Origin: a virus
Length of the DNA: 26,920 nt
Reading direction: 5' to 3' (one strand)
IMG/VR virus record: IMGVR_UViG_3300021197_001383
Span: 1 to 26,920 of that record
The notes beneath the pieces were generated by a model. That model did no database searches. It was not told the DNA's origin and saw nothing but the letters and a program-made list of their open reading frames with translations. Shown here piece after piece: positions 1 to 8,194 of the stretch (positions are counted from its first letter, which is position 1; each line of letters begins with the position of its first letter). A program made the position numbers and the translations under genes.

Positions 1-478
1 CTTCGTGACTGTAGACGAACAGTTCGCATGAGACTTTATATGTGTGAAGTTTACCTAATTGATAGAATGGATTTTCGTGTTCAACAAACTTAATTTCAAA
101 CAAACCCTTCGAGAGTGGGAAGTAAATCAAATCACCTTCTCGGGGTTTTGGGATTGATGCCTCGTTTACTGTGACGACTTGTTCAAATCGTTTCTTGGCA
201 AAGACAAGACTTACACTGTCTCGTATTTCAAGTCCAAACTTAGAAACAAAGTCGCCGTCTCCTTCAAATCCATCTGCACTCTCAATATACATTTCGAGCG
301 AGTACCCATCGTCAAACTTTGACTGGGTGTCTTCGCCGAATAGTTTATCTTCGTTCATCAGAGTTCGGGGTATATACACCATATCCTCACCGTGCATTTT
401 GATTGCTTCCACGGTGAGATCTTCAATGAGTCTCTGCTCACTCCCGATGTTTCGTCTGAAATAAGAATTCTTTGCCAT
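1..478 (-). CDS. 14: Neck protein gp14, partial (3' end outside window)
   Basis: I translated this open frame directly. It starts MAKNSYFRRNIGSEQRLIED and runs off the left edge after 159 codons, so the C-terminus is missing (T4 gp14 is about 256 aa). Family knowledge: gp14 joins gp13 at the head-tail neck of T4-like phages. The visible part follows T4 gp14, as I remember it, over most of its length: VYIPRTL, LFGEDTQSKF, EGDLIYFPLSKGLFEIKFVE and ENPFYQLGK all have near-identical T4 counterparts in the same order. The start at 478 is one base past the gp13 stop (TAA-A-ATG) and has a TAGGA ribosome-binding-like sequence just upstream. Its place directly after gp13 matches T4 order. Confidence 0.93.
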   Translation of the reverse strand, partial: MAKNSYFRRNIGSEQRLIEDLTVEAIKMHGEDMVYIPRTLMNEDKLFGEDTQSKFDDGYSLEMYIESADGFEGDGDFVSKFGLEIRDSVSLVFAKKRFEQVVTVNEASIPKPREGDLIYFPLSKGLFEIKFVEHENPFYQLGKLHTYKVSCELFVYSHE

Positions 479-479
479 T

Positions 480-1232
480 TTATCCTACCATGAAATCTGG
501 TGGTAACTCGTACTTGAGTTGAACTTCTTCTTCTATCTTTGTAATTTCTTCTTGTCCTTGAGAGTATAACTCTGCGCCATTGTATGAAAGACCACCGGGA
601 AGTGTGATGTTCTGGAACTTGGATAAGTTCATTCCCCATTGTCTTTTAATTAGTGATGTGACATACTCTTTCAGAAGTCTATCATTATAGATTTCGGTGT
701 ATGTGTCTGGATCTAATATAGAGTATGCTTCGATTACGACAAAATCACCAACAGTAAATTGTTCAGACCAGTCAGTATCGATCAGTAGTTTATTTGTTAC
801 TCTAGAAAATCGAACTGCCTTTTCTGGATCTAGCATCTGTTGAATAAGTGCTAGGTGTCTCTTTGTGATATCATACTGTGCCATGTTTCCCATACCAGTA
901 CGCACCCCATAGAAATCGTTGAGTGCCATCTGATACCGGACATCAAACATGTTCACACTGTTGTTTCCCTGTTCGAATATTCTCGTTACAGTAATAACAG
1001 AGGAATCGACTTGATTCATATCGATATATTCGTTTGTGATATCATCTGCTGTTAACTCATGCTTATAGAATTGTTTCTGCACACCATCAAAATGGTATTC
1101 TGCAAAGAATTGTAGTGCATCATCGAGTCTATCTTCTACCTGTGAATCATCAACATTGATCTCGATCACAGGATCCCCGAGTCTCCTCAGAGCATAGTCC
1201 TTCAGTTGTTGTCTCGTTGCTGGTTGTGCCAT
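480..1232 (-). CDS. 13: Neck protein gp13
   Basis: This encodes 250 aa, somewhat shorter than T4 gp13 (about 309 aa). In T4, gp13 and gp14 complete the head neck before the tail joins. The N-terminus has the family signature: a TRQQLKDYALRRLGDPVIEI block, then VDDSQVEDRLDDALQFFAEY and HFDGVQKQFYKHELT, which I recognise in T4 gp13 and its marine homologues. The rest (MFDVRYQMALNDFYG, then a C-terminal KYELPPDFMVG) is soluble, with no signal peptide or membrane segment. The start has a strong AGGAG Shine-Dalgarno about 8 nt upstream and follows immediately on the TAG of the small frame at 1233-1330. gp14 follows one base after the stop. Confidence 0.92.
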   Translation of the reverse strand: MAQPATRQQLKDYALRRLGDPVIEINVDDSQVEDRLDDALQFFAEYHFDGVQKQFYKHELTADDITNEYIDMNQVDSSVITVTRIFEQGNNSVNMFDVRYQMALNDFYGVRTGMGNMAQYDITKRHLALIQQMLDPEKAVRFSRVTNKLLIDTDWSEQFTVGDFVVIEAYSILDPDTYTEIYNDRLLKEYVTSLIKRQWGMNLSKFQNITLPGGLSYNGAELYSQGQEEITKIEEEVQLKYELPPDFMVG

Positions 1233-1330
1233 CTAAAATGCTCCTCTTCTTTTTATATGTATGATTTCTAGTGCATTTTCTAATGGCAGTTCCTTCGCCG
1301 CCTCTTGGTTTTCTGAACTTTTTCGAACAT
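1233..1330 (-). pseudogene. Frameshifted 32-codon mini-gene filling the gap before gp13
   Basis: The 98-bp gap is not empty. An ATG (1328-1330) abuts the TAG of the upstream gene and starts MFEK, but its frame stops after 16 codons. One base back, in the -1 frame, a protein-like stretch runs SSENQEAAK then ELPLENALEIIHIKRRGAF. It stops at a TAG directly touching the gp13 ATG. If the A5 run at 1319-1323 held one more A, the whole gap would be a single 32-aa gene with zero spacing on both sides. This may be a homopolymer sequencing error, a real disabling deletion, or a -1 frameshift. It could instead be an extension of the upstream 106-aa protein, which has another A5 run (1334-1338) just before its stop. 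Function is unknown. The AGGAG for gp13 lies inside it. Confidence 0.5.
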
Positions 1331-1651
1331 CTATTTTTGTTTACCAAGGAAACTCCGTACCTTTCTGATCCTTTCTGACTCAATGCGGGCCTCGTCGTCA
1401 TAGATCTTTTTGTAATTTTTAAACTCGTTCAATCTCGAAATGAAACGATCCCCATCTTCCCAAGGCATAGGAAGGGGGATTATCGTGGAACCATTACTTC
1501 TGTAATGTTCTTGATTTTGAATATAGACTCTGGTTCTTTGATCGTGTGGTGGATCATAGTCCGGTTCTAGTTTTTTAAAAAGTTGAAAATCTATTTCTTC
1601 GTTGTTTATTATAACTCTGTTTTCATCTGCATTATGAATAAATCTGTTCAT
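1331..1651 (-). CDS. Hypothetical small structural-cluster protein, 106 aa
   Basis: I do not recognise this family. The 106-residue product is hydrophilic, with no signal peptide or membrane segment. It begins MNRFIHNADENRVIINNEEI, has a Pro-rich middle (IIPLPMPWEDGDRF) and ends in a charged, probably helical tail (EARIESERIRKVRSFLGKQK). Its ATG overlaps the stop of the 693-aa gene by one base (TAATG), so translation is probably coupled. It lies between the LamG-like protein and gp13, where T4 has wac, and so may be a neck or whisker accessory; this is position only. The stop lies just past an A5 run (1334-1338). A one-base slip there would extend the protein by 33 residues, ending just before the gp13 start. 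Confidence 0.75.
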   Translation of the reverse strand: MNRFIHNADENRVIINNEEIDFQLFKKLEPDYDPPHDQRTRVYIQNQEHYRSNGSTIIPLPMPWEDGDRFISRLNEFKNYKKIYDDEARIESERIRKVRSFLGKQK

Positions 1652-3732
1652 TATGGGGAAGTTCCAAATCCATATCCAGATTCATCACCCTTCGACAAAC
1701 CAACTAGGGAAACAAAGGTTCCTTTACCGACTGTAATAGAAGTACCATTAGCAAGAGAAGTTACCCTAGCATCAAGAATTGCCTTACCGTCAGTTAGAGC
1801 AGTGATTTTCGTTACTTCACTCGTCCGTTTATTTTCGTTTTCATTATTTGCTCTTCTAAACTCAGTCAAATCATTCCACAGTTTAATTACTTCTGTTCCC
1901 GTAAACTTAACTCCTTCACCTTCAGCATTGTTAATCGTATATGAACCACAAGAACCACTCGAAGTTCCTGCGTTAATAGACGCAACTAATTCACCAACAA
2001 CATCCATTGCATCTGTTCGTCTAACGAATGAGAACGAACCACCACCAGTTGTTCCGGTGTGCGTTTCTCCTGCTGGTCCGAAGTATCCAGTAGTTCCACT
2101 AAATCCACCACATGAACCATCATTAAAGAATAATGTACAGAATGAGTTAGTGGAAGATCCGGTTGGGCCTGGGTTATGTGTTTGTCCATAAAGACGGAGG
2201 TAGTTTAAATCCGCAGAATCTGAGGAGAGTGTATTTCTGATAAGGTCTTGATAAGTAGAGATGTCCACGATGTCCAAACCACCACTCCCACCAGAACCAC
2301 TAGCACCGCCGGTTGACTGAATTGCGTAGTGAGCAGCACATGACATTCCCGTGATAAATCCACCACCGATGGTTGGATAATCAAAGTCTCCAGTTCCGGT
2401 GGTATTTCTCAGCATCAGTTTTCCCCTCGATGGGTTCCAAACCGTAACTATACCTTCAAAGAAGTTTCGACGATGCATTCCGGGATTCTCACCAGAATGT
2501 ACATCAAACAGATTACAACCAGAGGTTCCTCTACATGGAAGATAATAAGCATATCCTGCTTGCCATGTTTCGTCACCAAGTCCGGCAGTAGATCCGTCGT
2601 TTGCACCATTCTGATAAGTACCAGTCAGGGTAGCACCAGACATTCCTGCCCATAATTCTGGACCAGAAGTCACACCGATAACTAATTCATCAATATTTCC
2701 TACCCACCCCTGTGAATTATCACTAGTCGCTTGGGGATTAAATCTAGAACCAATAGAGAATGGGTGTGGATTTAGTTTGATTCCACCGCCATTTGTTGAC
2801 TGGTTTACTGTTCGTATTCCGTTTACATATGCAGTAACTGTAGATCCAGCAGCACTATTTAGATATCCAACAGCAAGGTGGAACCACTGATGTCTCGGAA
2901 TTTGTGCGCCGCTAGTTGGGCCAGTTGTACCACTTATGACTTCTGTTATGCTAACATTATTCAGTAAACCGGTCGTTCCGGTGTCCGCAGCATCTGTCCA
3001 ATGGAATTTGATTGTGTTGTTGTGTTGAGAAAGTTTAAAAGAATCTCCACTACCTCCAGTAAAACCACCACCACTGGTGCTGCCAGCAGTCTCACCACTT
3101 TCAGGTCCAGTATATCCTTGAGATGCGGTTGTATCCAACTTCGCAACAATGAGTTTATCGTTCTGGTACATCTGTGGCCAGATCCATCCGCTGATTAACC
3201 AGTTGTCTAGGGTAGAACCATCGTATCCTCCGCGAGAAGGTAAAACAATATTACCAGCATTTTCAAATCTGATAGTTTCCATAGAACAGGACTGTGTAAT
3301 ACCACTCCACTTCAGACCTGGAGGTGGATACGTTTGCATTACTCCACCATAGAAAGGAGATTTTATAGGGTGACTTGCATCGGGATCGGTTCGGGTGTGT
3401 GCCCTAATTTTATCAATCTCAACTCGTTCGTCGTGTGCGAAATTACCACACCCAACAATCGCTCTGTAATACCAACCATCGTCACCACATCCACCTGCTG
3501 ATGCACGGCGTTGTGTTGGGATGTCCATTGTTCCTCTAGGATCAAATCCTTGAAGATTTGGGTTTGAGGTATTAAGTCTATCGAATAACTCTTGATCCAT
3601 TGTAAAGACGCTATATGCTTTCTTCGATCTATACATCGAAGAGTTTTCTCGTTCATCTAAAATGTCTACGATTCTGCCAGTTTTAAAATCTACGACAATT
3701 TGCTTTACTTTGTTGTTGAGAGTTTTAGCCAT
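1651..3732 (-). CDS. Virion adhesin-like protein with LamG/concanavalin-A-like domain, 693 aa
   Basis: The role is inferred as a surface-exposed structural or adhesion protein. Residues about 168-356 look like a laminin-G/concanavalin-A-like lectin sandwich: NWLISGWIWPQM, then KFHWTDA, HQWFHLAVGYLN, VTAYVNGIRT and WVGNIDELVIGV are the usual strand motifs in the usual order. The N-terminal 100 residues (VVDFKTGRIVDILDERENSS, then GGCGDDGWYYRAIVGCGNF) and the Gly/Thr/Ser-rich C-terminal half, with GPTG-type turns, match nothing I can name. The last about 80 residues (VKFTGTEVIKLWNDLTEFRR onward) may form a coiled or trimerising end. The start has an AAGGG some 12 nt upstream. It occupies the T4 wac (fibritin) slot but shows no long coiled coil, so I do not call it fibritin. 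Confidence 0.8.
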   Translation of the reverse strand: MAKTLNNKVKQIVVDFKTGRIVDILDERENSSMYRSKKAYSVFTMDQELFDRLNTSNPNLQGFDPRGTMDIPTQRRASAGGCGDDGWYYRAIVGCGNFAHDERVEIDKIRAHTRTDPDASHPIKSPFYGGVMQTYPPPGLKWSGITQSCSMETIRFENAGNIVLPSRGGYDGSTLDNWLISGWIWPQMYQNDKLIVAKLDTTASQGYTGPESGETAGSTSGGGFTGGSGDSFKLSQHNNTIKFHWTDAADTGTTGLLNNVSITEVISGTTGPTSGAQIPRHQWFHLAVGYLNSAAGSTVTAYVNGIRTVNQSTNGGGIKLNPHPFSIGSRFNPQATSDNSQGWVGNIDELVIGVTSGPELWAGMSGATLTGTYQNGANDGSTAGLGDETWQAGYAYYLPCRGTSGCNLFDVHSGENPGMHRRNFFEGIVTVWNPSRGKLMLRNTTGTGDFDYPTIGGGFITGMSCAAHYAIQSTGGASGSGGSGGLDIVDISTYQDLIRNTLSSDSADLNYLRLYGQTHNPGPTGSSTNSFCTLFFNDGSCGGFSGTTGYFGPAGETHTGTTGGGSFSFVRRTDAMDVVGELVASINAGTSSGSCGSYTINNAEGEGVKFTGTEVIKLWNDLTEFRRANNENENKRTSEVTKITALTDGKAILDARVTSLANGTSITVGKGTFVSLVGLSKGDESGYGFGTSP

Positions 3733-3747
3733 CTAGTTCAATTACCC

Positions 3748-6700
3748 TTAATCAATGTTGGAAGGTTCTATGTTGGAAGAAGAATCTACCGCCCACTTTG
3801 TTGCAGAATTTGGTGTTACTGGATCTGTTGTTTGTTCTATCACACCTGTCTTATTTATAAGAGAACCGAATCTAGAAAGACCGTGTGCGATTGACATTCC
3901 AGAATAAATCTTCGGAACAGAAAGTATACTAGTAGCAGTTTCAGTCCCAGCATTGACTGTGCGTCCAATGAAGGAGATCGACTTAGTGCAGTTTACAACC
4001 GAATCATTAGTAGCAGAGAAGTTATAGTGTGCATTATCATATGCTTTAGCACTAGTTGCTGAAACATTTGAGTTCATATTAGCACTATATCCACCGCGTG
4101 TTCTGATTGCTGCACTTCTGCGTGCATTAATACTAGAGTTCATTGATGCGTAAAATCCTGCTCCTGCACATCCTCTTGCAAATGCATAGTCAACGTCTAA
4201 GTTAGAATTTTCTAGTGCCATGTATGCTTGGTTTCTTAGCAATGAAACATAAGATCTTTCTGCGTTAATTGAAGAATTATTATATGCTAAGAATCCGATA
4301 CCCATTGGATGATCCACAAATCGATACTGTGTAGTGTCTGGAACTACATCATCACAAGGTCTAGTGCATGTTCCTGCATTGTCTGTACCGGGTGGACATT
4401 CACAGTCACCGTCAGTGCAGTCACTGCATTGTACATACCCAACATCAATATTACCATTTGGACATATAGTTCCGGGTACATCATCTCCACATGAGGTGTT
4501 ATTGCAATAACATGGTTTATTATCATCACCGAAACAACCTCCTCCGGGACAGTTACAGCAGCAGTTGTCTCCGCCACAGTTTATTGGGAGTGTGCAATCC
4601 ACTTCGCAACATTCTGCTGGTTGTTCTCCGTTACATTCACAGGCCGTCGGATTCTCGCAACAGAAAGATTCTTCTTCGTCTACGCAAGCACATTGACACG
4701 CACCGCTAGTGTCACCGCACCCTGTACACCATTGACAGAAATCATCACCCCCACCCGGCGCACATTGTGCCAGGCACGGATCTTCTCTACATTCACATTC
4801 TTCCTGCGAACCACAACACGGTGGATCACCCTCACCACCCCATTCGGTGCATCCGTTCTGTTCACTACAGAAATAGTCTTCACATTTACAGCACCGGTCT
4901 TCGCCATTACATTGTTGAACAACGCAGGTGTTATCGTCTCCCGTTCCATCACCACCACATTGGGTAGAATTGCATCCACACAGGCCTGTGCAGGAGACCC
5001 CACCATCATCACCACCTTCACCACCTTCACCGGAACCACCGCCTTCGGTGCCACCTCCGGCGCCTTGTCCTCCTCCTCCTGCACCATCGCCTACCGTGTC
5101 GTCGCTACCACCACCGTCTTGGACACCACCATCATTAAAGTTTACTGGTCCATCTGCATCTAAATCATATCTATCCCCAATATAACCGGGAGGTATGCAA
5201 ACACCACCAGAAATATCTTGGTTGCTAGTACCACATGCCTCAACTGGTGTGTATGTGATTGGAAGACTTTCTTCTGGTAATACTCCTGCCCCAACTCCAT
5301 AAACCTGAGTACCACCAAGTGTAAGTATTCGTGGAGGTGGTACTTCGTTGCCAGAGTCATCTGGTGGTATTGTAGTTTCCTCACTGAACGGAGCAACTGC
5401 TCTCAAGTAAATTTGATTTCCTGTAGTGAACGGGTAATAGTTATATGCATCTCTAACCGAATCGGACATCTTGGTGTATGGTTTTAAGTATGAGTTCCAT
5501 ACAACTTGAACGTAAGACACTTGACCATTAGGTTGCACAAGTGATATTCTTTCACCTTGATTCAACGTGGAAATGGAGGTGCCTGGTTGATCCAAGTCAA
5601 TTGTTAGTGGACTGTAACCAGAAGAGGCAACAATACTATTTGTTGCCTTGACGGACGATGTTCCATTTGCAAGAACACCTGCAATATCACATCCAGTTAT
5701 TACTGAATGCTTTGCATAGATTGATGAGTTTTGTTCTGCAACCATACCAAAGGAACAGTCTGAAATTGCAACCCGGTCGGTGTGGATCACTGAGTCGGTG
5801 TGTGCTGCCATTCCCGCATAAAATCCACAGATGCCAATGTTAGTACATGCTTGGGAACCCAACGAAGAATTTTTATATACAAGAATTCCTTCTCCACCAG
5901 ATGCTGCCGGATTCATTTCATTGAAATGCTTATATCTGACATCACCTTGAAAAACTATATTACTAAGTGAAGACAGACTACTGTTTGGTTTTACAACCAG
6001 ACCCTTTAATGGTTTTCCGGGTCCAGATGCAGTTGATCTTCTGTATTTAAATACTGTCTTTATTATGGATGCCTCGATACGGTGATCGGATATAACAGTT
6101 CCGATTGTCGGATCGATTCCGCTGGTTGTTGTTGACCCATACTTACCCGTTGGATCTCCTGTTTCGTGTGATGCTTCTGACGGAGCATTTCTATATCCAC
6201 CAACATAGATACCATCATCAACTGAAAATGATCCATCATCCGCATTGATCTTTGAACCACCAAGTCGGTGTAAGAAATTTTTTCCTCTTGATCTAAAAGT
6301 AACTGTATTATCTGATGAATTTACTCCGATAATCTCAAAACACCCAAGAACATTAGTCCGGGCATCTCCGGTGGCACCAGTAATTCCTTCGGATGCAACT
6401 GATCCATCAACTTGTGATGGGTAGTATCCGGCATGAATGTTCGTTCTATCCCGAAGCATCATATAGTCACCTACTTCGATGCCAGTTGTACTTGGTGCAA
6501 CTGTTGACGTTGTTGGGAAAGAAGCAGTATCGGCCAACTTTACTGTAATTCTATTATCAACAAGAGAACCGTTACCATAACCATTATTGTTTTCAACTGC
6601 ATCATACTGATAGTTTGTAACTTCTTGTAGATAAAAACCCAACGGAGTTTCGCCAGCAATACTAATACCTTTATGACTTGTATTGTTTATTTGAATAGAC

Positions 6701-6933
6701 GTTGTAAGATCATACGTTCCCTTGAGACAACGAACAATGGCATGTCCTCTATCAGTAAAGAACATACGTTCAATATTATTCAACGCTCTACCGGGAGTGT
6801 AATATGGATTGGTTAAACTACCATCACCATCAATATCACTACCACTAGGTGAACAATAGAATGTAGTAACAGTGTCAATTACATTGACATTAAACCCACC
6901 CTGCGGAATTCTAATTGCACTTTGATCAGCCAT
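3748..6933 (-). CDS. Beta-helix tail adhesin/spike with large cysteine-rich insertion, 1061 aa
   Basis: This is probably a tail-fibre or spike protein. Residues about 27-95 (YCSPSGSDIDGDGSLTNPYY, then GRALNNIERMF and LKGTYDL) match the usual entry into pectate-lyase-like right-handed beta-helix proteins. Coil-like repeats of 21-24 residues with an NSS(I/L/V) turn occur at about 372-438 (AEQNSSIYAKHSVI, ANGTSSVKATNSIV) and again at about 874-986 (AYNNSSINAERSYV, SMNSSINARRSAAI). Between them lies an insert of about 430 residues. It contains a beta-rich part, a Gly/Asp-rich linker (about 597-647) and 46 cysteines in residues 648-860. A weak AGGAG lies upstream of the ATG. The protein ends NSATKWAVDSSSNIEPSNID. 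The fold is a pattern-based call and the receptor or enzymatic role is unknown. Confidence 0.85.
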   Translation of the reverse strand: MADQSAIRIPQGGFNVNVIDTVTTFYCSPSGSDIDGDGSLTNPYYTPGRALNNIERMFFTDRGHAIVRCLKGTYDLTTSIQINNTSHKGISIAGETPLGFYLQEVTNYQYDAVENNNGYGNGSLVDNRITVKLADTASFPTTSTVAPSTTGIEVGDYMMLRDRTNIHAGYYPSQVDGSVASEGITGATGDARTNVLGCFEIIGVNSSDNTVTFRSRGKNFLHRLGGSKINADDGSFSVDDGIYVGGYRNAPSEASHETGDPTGKYGSTTTSGIDPTIGTVISDHRIEASIIKTVFKYRRSTASGPGKPLKGLVVKPNSSLSSLSNIVFQGDVRYKHFNEMNPAASGGEGILVYKNSSLGSQACTNIGICGFYAGMAAHTDSVIHTDRVAISDCSFGMVAEQNSSIYAKHSVITGCDIAGVLANGTSSVKATNSIVASSGYSPLTIDLDQPGTSISTLNQGERISLVQPNGQVSYVQVVWNSYLKPYTKMSDSVRDAYNYYPFTTGNQIYLRAVAPFSEETTIPPDDSGNEVPPPRILTLGGTQVYGVGAGVLPEESLPITYTPVEACGTSNQDISGGVCIPPGYIGDRYDLDADGPVNFNDGGVQDGGGSDDTVGDGAGGGGQGAGGGTEGGGSGEGGEGGDDGGVSCTGLCGCNSTQCGGDGTGDDNTCVVQQCNGEDRCCKCEDYFCSEQNGCTEWGGEGDPPCCGSQEECECREDPCLAQCAPGGGDDFCQWCTGCGDTSGACQCACVDEEESFCCENPTACECNGEQPAECCEVDCTLPINCGGDNCCCNCPGGGCFGDDNKPCYCNNTSCGDDVPGTICPNGNIDVGYVQCSDCTDGDCECPPGTDNAGTCTRPCDDVVPDTTQYRFVDHPMGIGFLAYNNSSINAERSYVSLLRNQAYMALENSNLDVDYAFARGCAGAGFYASMNSSINARRSAAIRTRGGYSANMNSNVSATSAKAYDNAHYNFSATNDSVVNCTKSISFIGRTVNAGTETATSILSVPKIYSGMSIAHGLSRFGSLINKTGVIEQTTDPVTPNSATKWAVDSSSNIEPSNID
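3852..3859 (-). promoter_or_regulatory. T4-type late-promoter-like octamer (TATAAATA)
   Basis: The minus strand carries an exact TATAAATA, the T4 late-promoter core, inside the 3' end of the beta-helix gene and about 120 nt before the ATG of the 693-aa gene. A transcript from here would cover the 693-aa, 106-aa, gp13 and gp14 genes. An exact octamer is expected about once by chance in a window of this size and composition, so support is weak. Confidence 0.25.
4354..4992 (-). other. Cysteine-dense module within the beta-helix adhesin
   Basis: This segment encodes residues 648-860, with 46 Cys in 213 residues, interspersed with Gly, Asp, Glu and Asn. Spacing is dense: CC pairs, CxC, one CCC, and two copies of CC-x5-C-E-C (CCGSQEECEC and CCENPTACEC). 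A glycine-rich linker precedes it and the beta-helix coils resume about 14 residues after it. Such spacing is typical of disulfide knots or metal-binding clusters. I recognise no named family. The frame stays open and in register through the region, so it is not a degraded segment. Confidence 0.85.
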
Positions 6934-6950
6934 TTTAGTTTATTATTCTC

Positions 6951-8174
6951 CTAGAGTTCGGCATCTACCGTAACCCAAATATTTCCTTCGACTTCGCCAT
7001 CACCCTTATCGGATCCTACTGCACCACCACCGGGATTGTGATCTGTACCTAAACTGGCAATAAGATTTGTCCCAAGAACATTGCCCGGTGTAATCTGAAG
7101 GATGAAACTATCTGGGAGTGTTTCTAGTAACGAAACTCCACGGGTAGAATCAATTGTTCTCCAGTTACCATAAACAAGTTTGCTTGCCCAATATTTATTA
7201 CGCTTTTCATCCATCAAAATTAATTTTGTGTTCTTTGACTTAACATTTCCAAGCGGACCATCTGTAGAAACATATGCACGAATGGTTTCAAAATATCGTT
7301 TACAGTCTCGAATATCATCTGCAATATCTCGCTGTTCGAAGTCTGTACTCTGTTCTCCTGCTTCCAATTGAACCTGTGATATATCTATCGCTTCTGTTGC
7401 CCCAGTGTTCCAACCGAATACACTCGGAGCAGCAGGATTGTCAGATCCAGTTCCTCCCGTTCCGGCCTGTAGATACATTCTCATCGCAAGATAACTCGAC
7501 GCAGTATCACCAGCACCAGTAGGAACTCGATCCCCGGTAAAACCAAGAACCTTTCCTTCCAAATCAGGAACACTAAACGTATGAGAGAATTTAGTCCACG
7601 AAGAACTAAGTGCAAATGTCCCACCAGCAAGTCTTACATCAGTGGAGTGATTACCAGCACCTGTACCAAAAACTTGAACAAGAGATGCACCAACAACTCT
7701 AGAGGATCCGCTGACAGTTAAAAATTTTGCTTTGAATGAGAGTGTTGCACTCTTGCCGGCAAGTGTTTTTACATTTTCGATTCTTTGCTCTAAGTATGCT
7801 TCGGTTGTCAAACCAGTTGATAGGTTCGTTGGATCATAAAGATTCGACAACGATGCACCTGTTCCGCTAGTTTGAACTCGAAGAAAGTGATTGCTCAATG
7901 GAGTAAATCCACTCGGACCATCTAGTTCGTGTTCCATTCTCTCGATCGTTAATTCAGGTTGGAACCCTTGTGTCGCACCGATCATATAAAATCGCCATCG
8001 ATCTAATGTGTAGTCGAATGTTGATCCAAGAGTTGCTTCACCAAAAGTAAACACATAAGGATCGACAGTAAATTCACCACGCTGACAGATATTAAAATCG
8101 CCATTGATGATTGAATTTCTTCTCTCCTGTGGACCTTGGTGTCCTCTTAGATTTATTGCACTACTACTGTACAT
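6951..8174 (-). CDS. Tail fibre/structural protein with carbohydrate-binding-like module, 407 aa
   Basis: The 407-aa product begins MYSSSAINLRGHQGPQERRN. It then enters a module starting NSIINGDFNICQRG, typical of phage tail proteins carrying a carbohydrate-binding-type (CBM4/9-like) jelly roll. Further hallmarks are YTLDRWRFYMIG, EQRIENVKTLAGKSATLSFK, SWTKFSHTFSVPDL and, after the sandwich, ISQVQLEAGEQSTDFEQRDI with DCKRYFETI. The same order of motifs occurs in the last 370 residues of the 1118-aa protein, so the two are paralogous here. The start has AAGGA about 10 nt upstream. It sits between the collar-type fibre and the beta-helix adhesin in an evident adsorption cluster. Sugar binding is an inference from the fold family. 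Confidence 0.82.
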   Translation of the reverse strand: MYSSSAINLRGHQGPQERRNSIINGDFNICQRGEFTVDPYVFTFGEATLGSTFDYTLDRWRFYMIGATQGFQPELTIERMEHELDGPSGFTPLSNHFLRVQTSGTGASLSNLYDPTNLSTGLTTEAYLEQRIENVKTLAGKSATLSFKAKFLTVSGSSRVVGASLVQVFGTGAGNHSTDVRLAGGTFALSSSWTKFSHTFSVPDLEGKVLGFTGDRVPTGAGDTASSYLAMRMYLQAGTGGTGSDNPAAPSVFGWNTGATEAIDISQVQLEAGEQSTDFEQRDIADDIRDCKRYFETIRAYVSTDGPLGNVKSKNTKLILMDEKRNKYWASKLVYGNWRTIDSTRGVSLLETLPDSFILQITPGNVLGTNLIASLGTDHNPGGGAVGSDKGDGEVEGNIWVTVDAEL

Positions 8175-8194
8175 TTAGTTTAATTCCTTTTCTA

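Noticed and set aside
171-464. 97-codon plus-strand open frame near the left edge
   Set aside because: The minus strand here reads as gp14 with many T4-matching motifs.
1243-1262. Late promoter in the gap before gp13 (ACATATAAAAAG)
   Set aside because: It is a weak match to TATAAATA, and the sequence is explained by codons of the mini-gene (IIHIKRR).
1583-2191. 202-codon plus-strand open frame opposite the LamG-like gene
   Set aside because: It lies opposite a clear coding frame, its low-complexity Pro/Val/Ser product has no recognisable motifs, and all neighbours are on the minus strand.
1651-3732. Calling the 693-aa protein fibritin (Wac) from its position
   Set aside because: No long heptad coiled coil or foldon-like end is visible; position alone is not enough.
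4621-5163. 180-codon plus-strand open frame opposite the Cys-rich module
   Set aside because: It is antisense to a frame with ordered motifs; its Thr/Ser-rich product is the mirror of Cys/Gly codons, with no start context.
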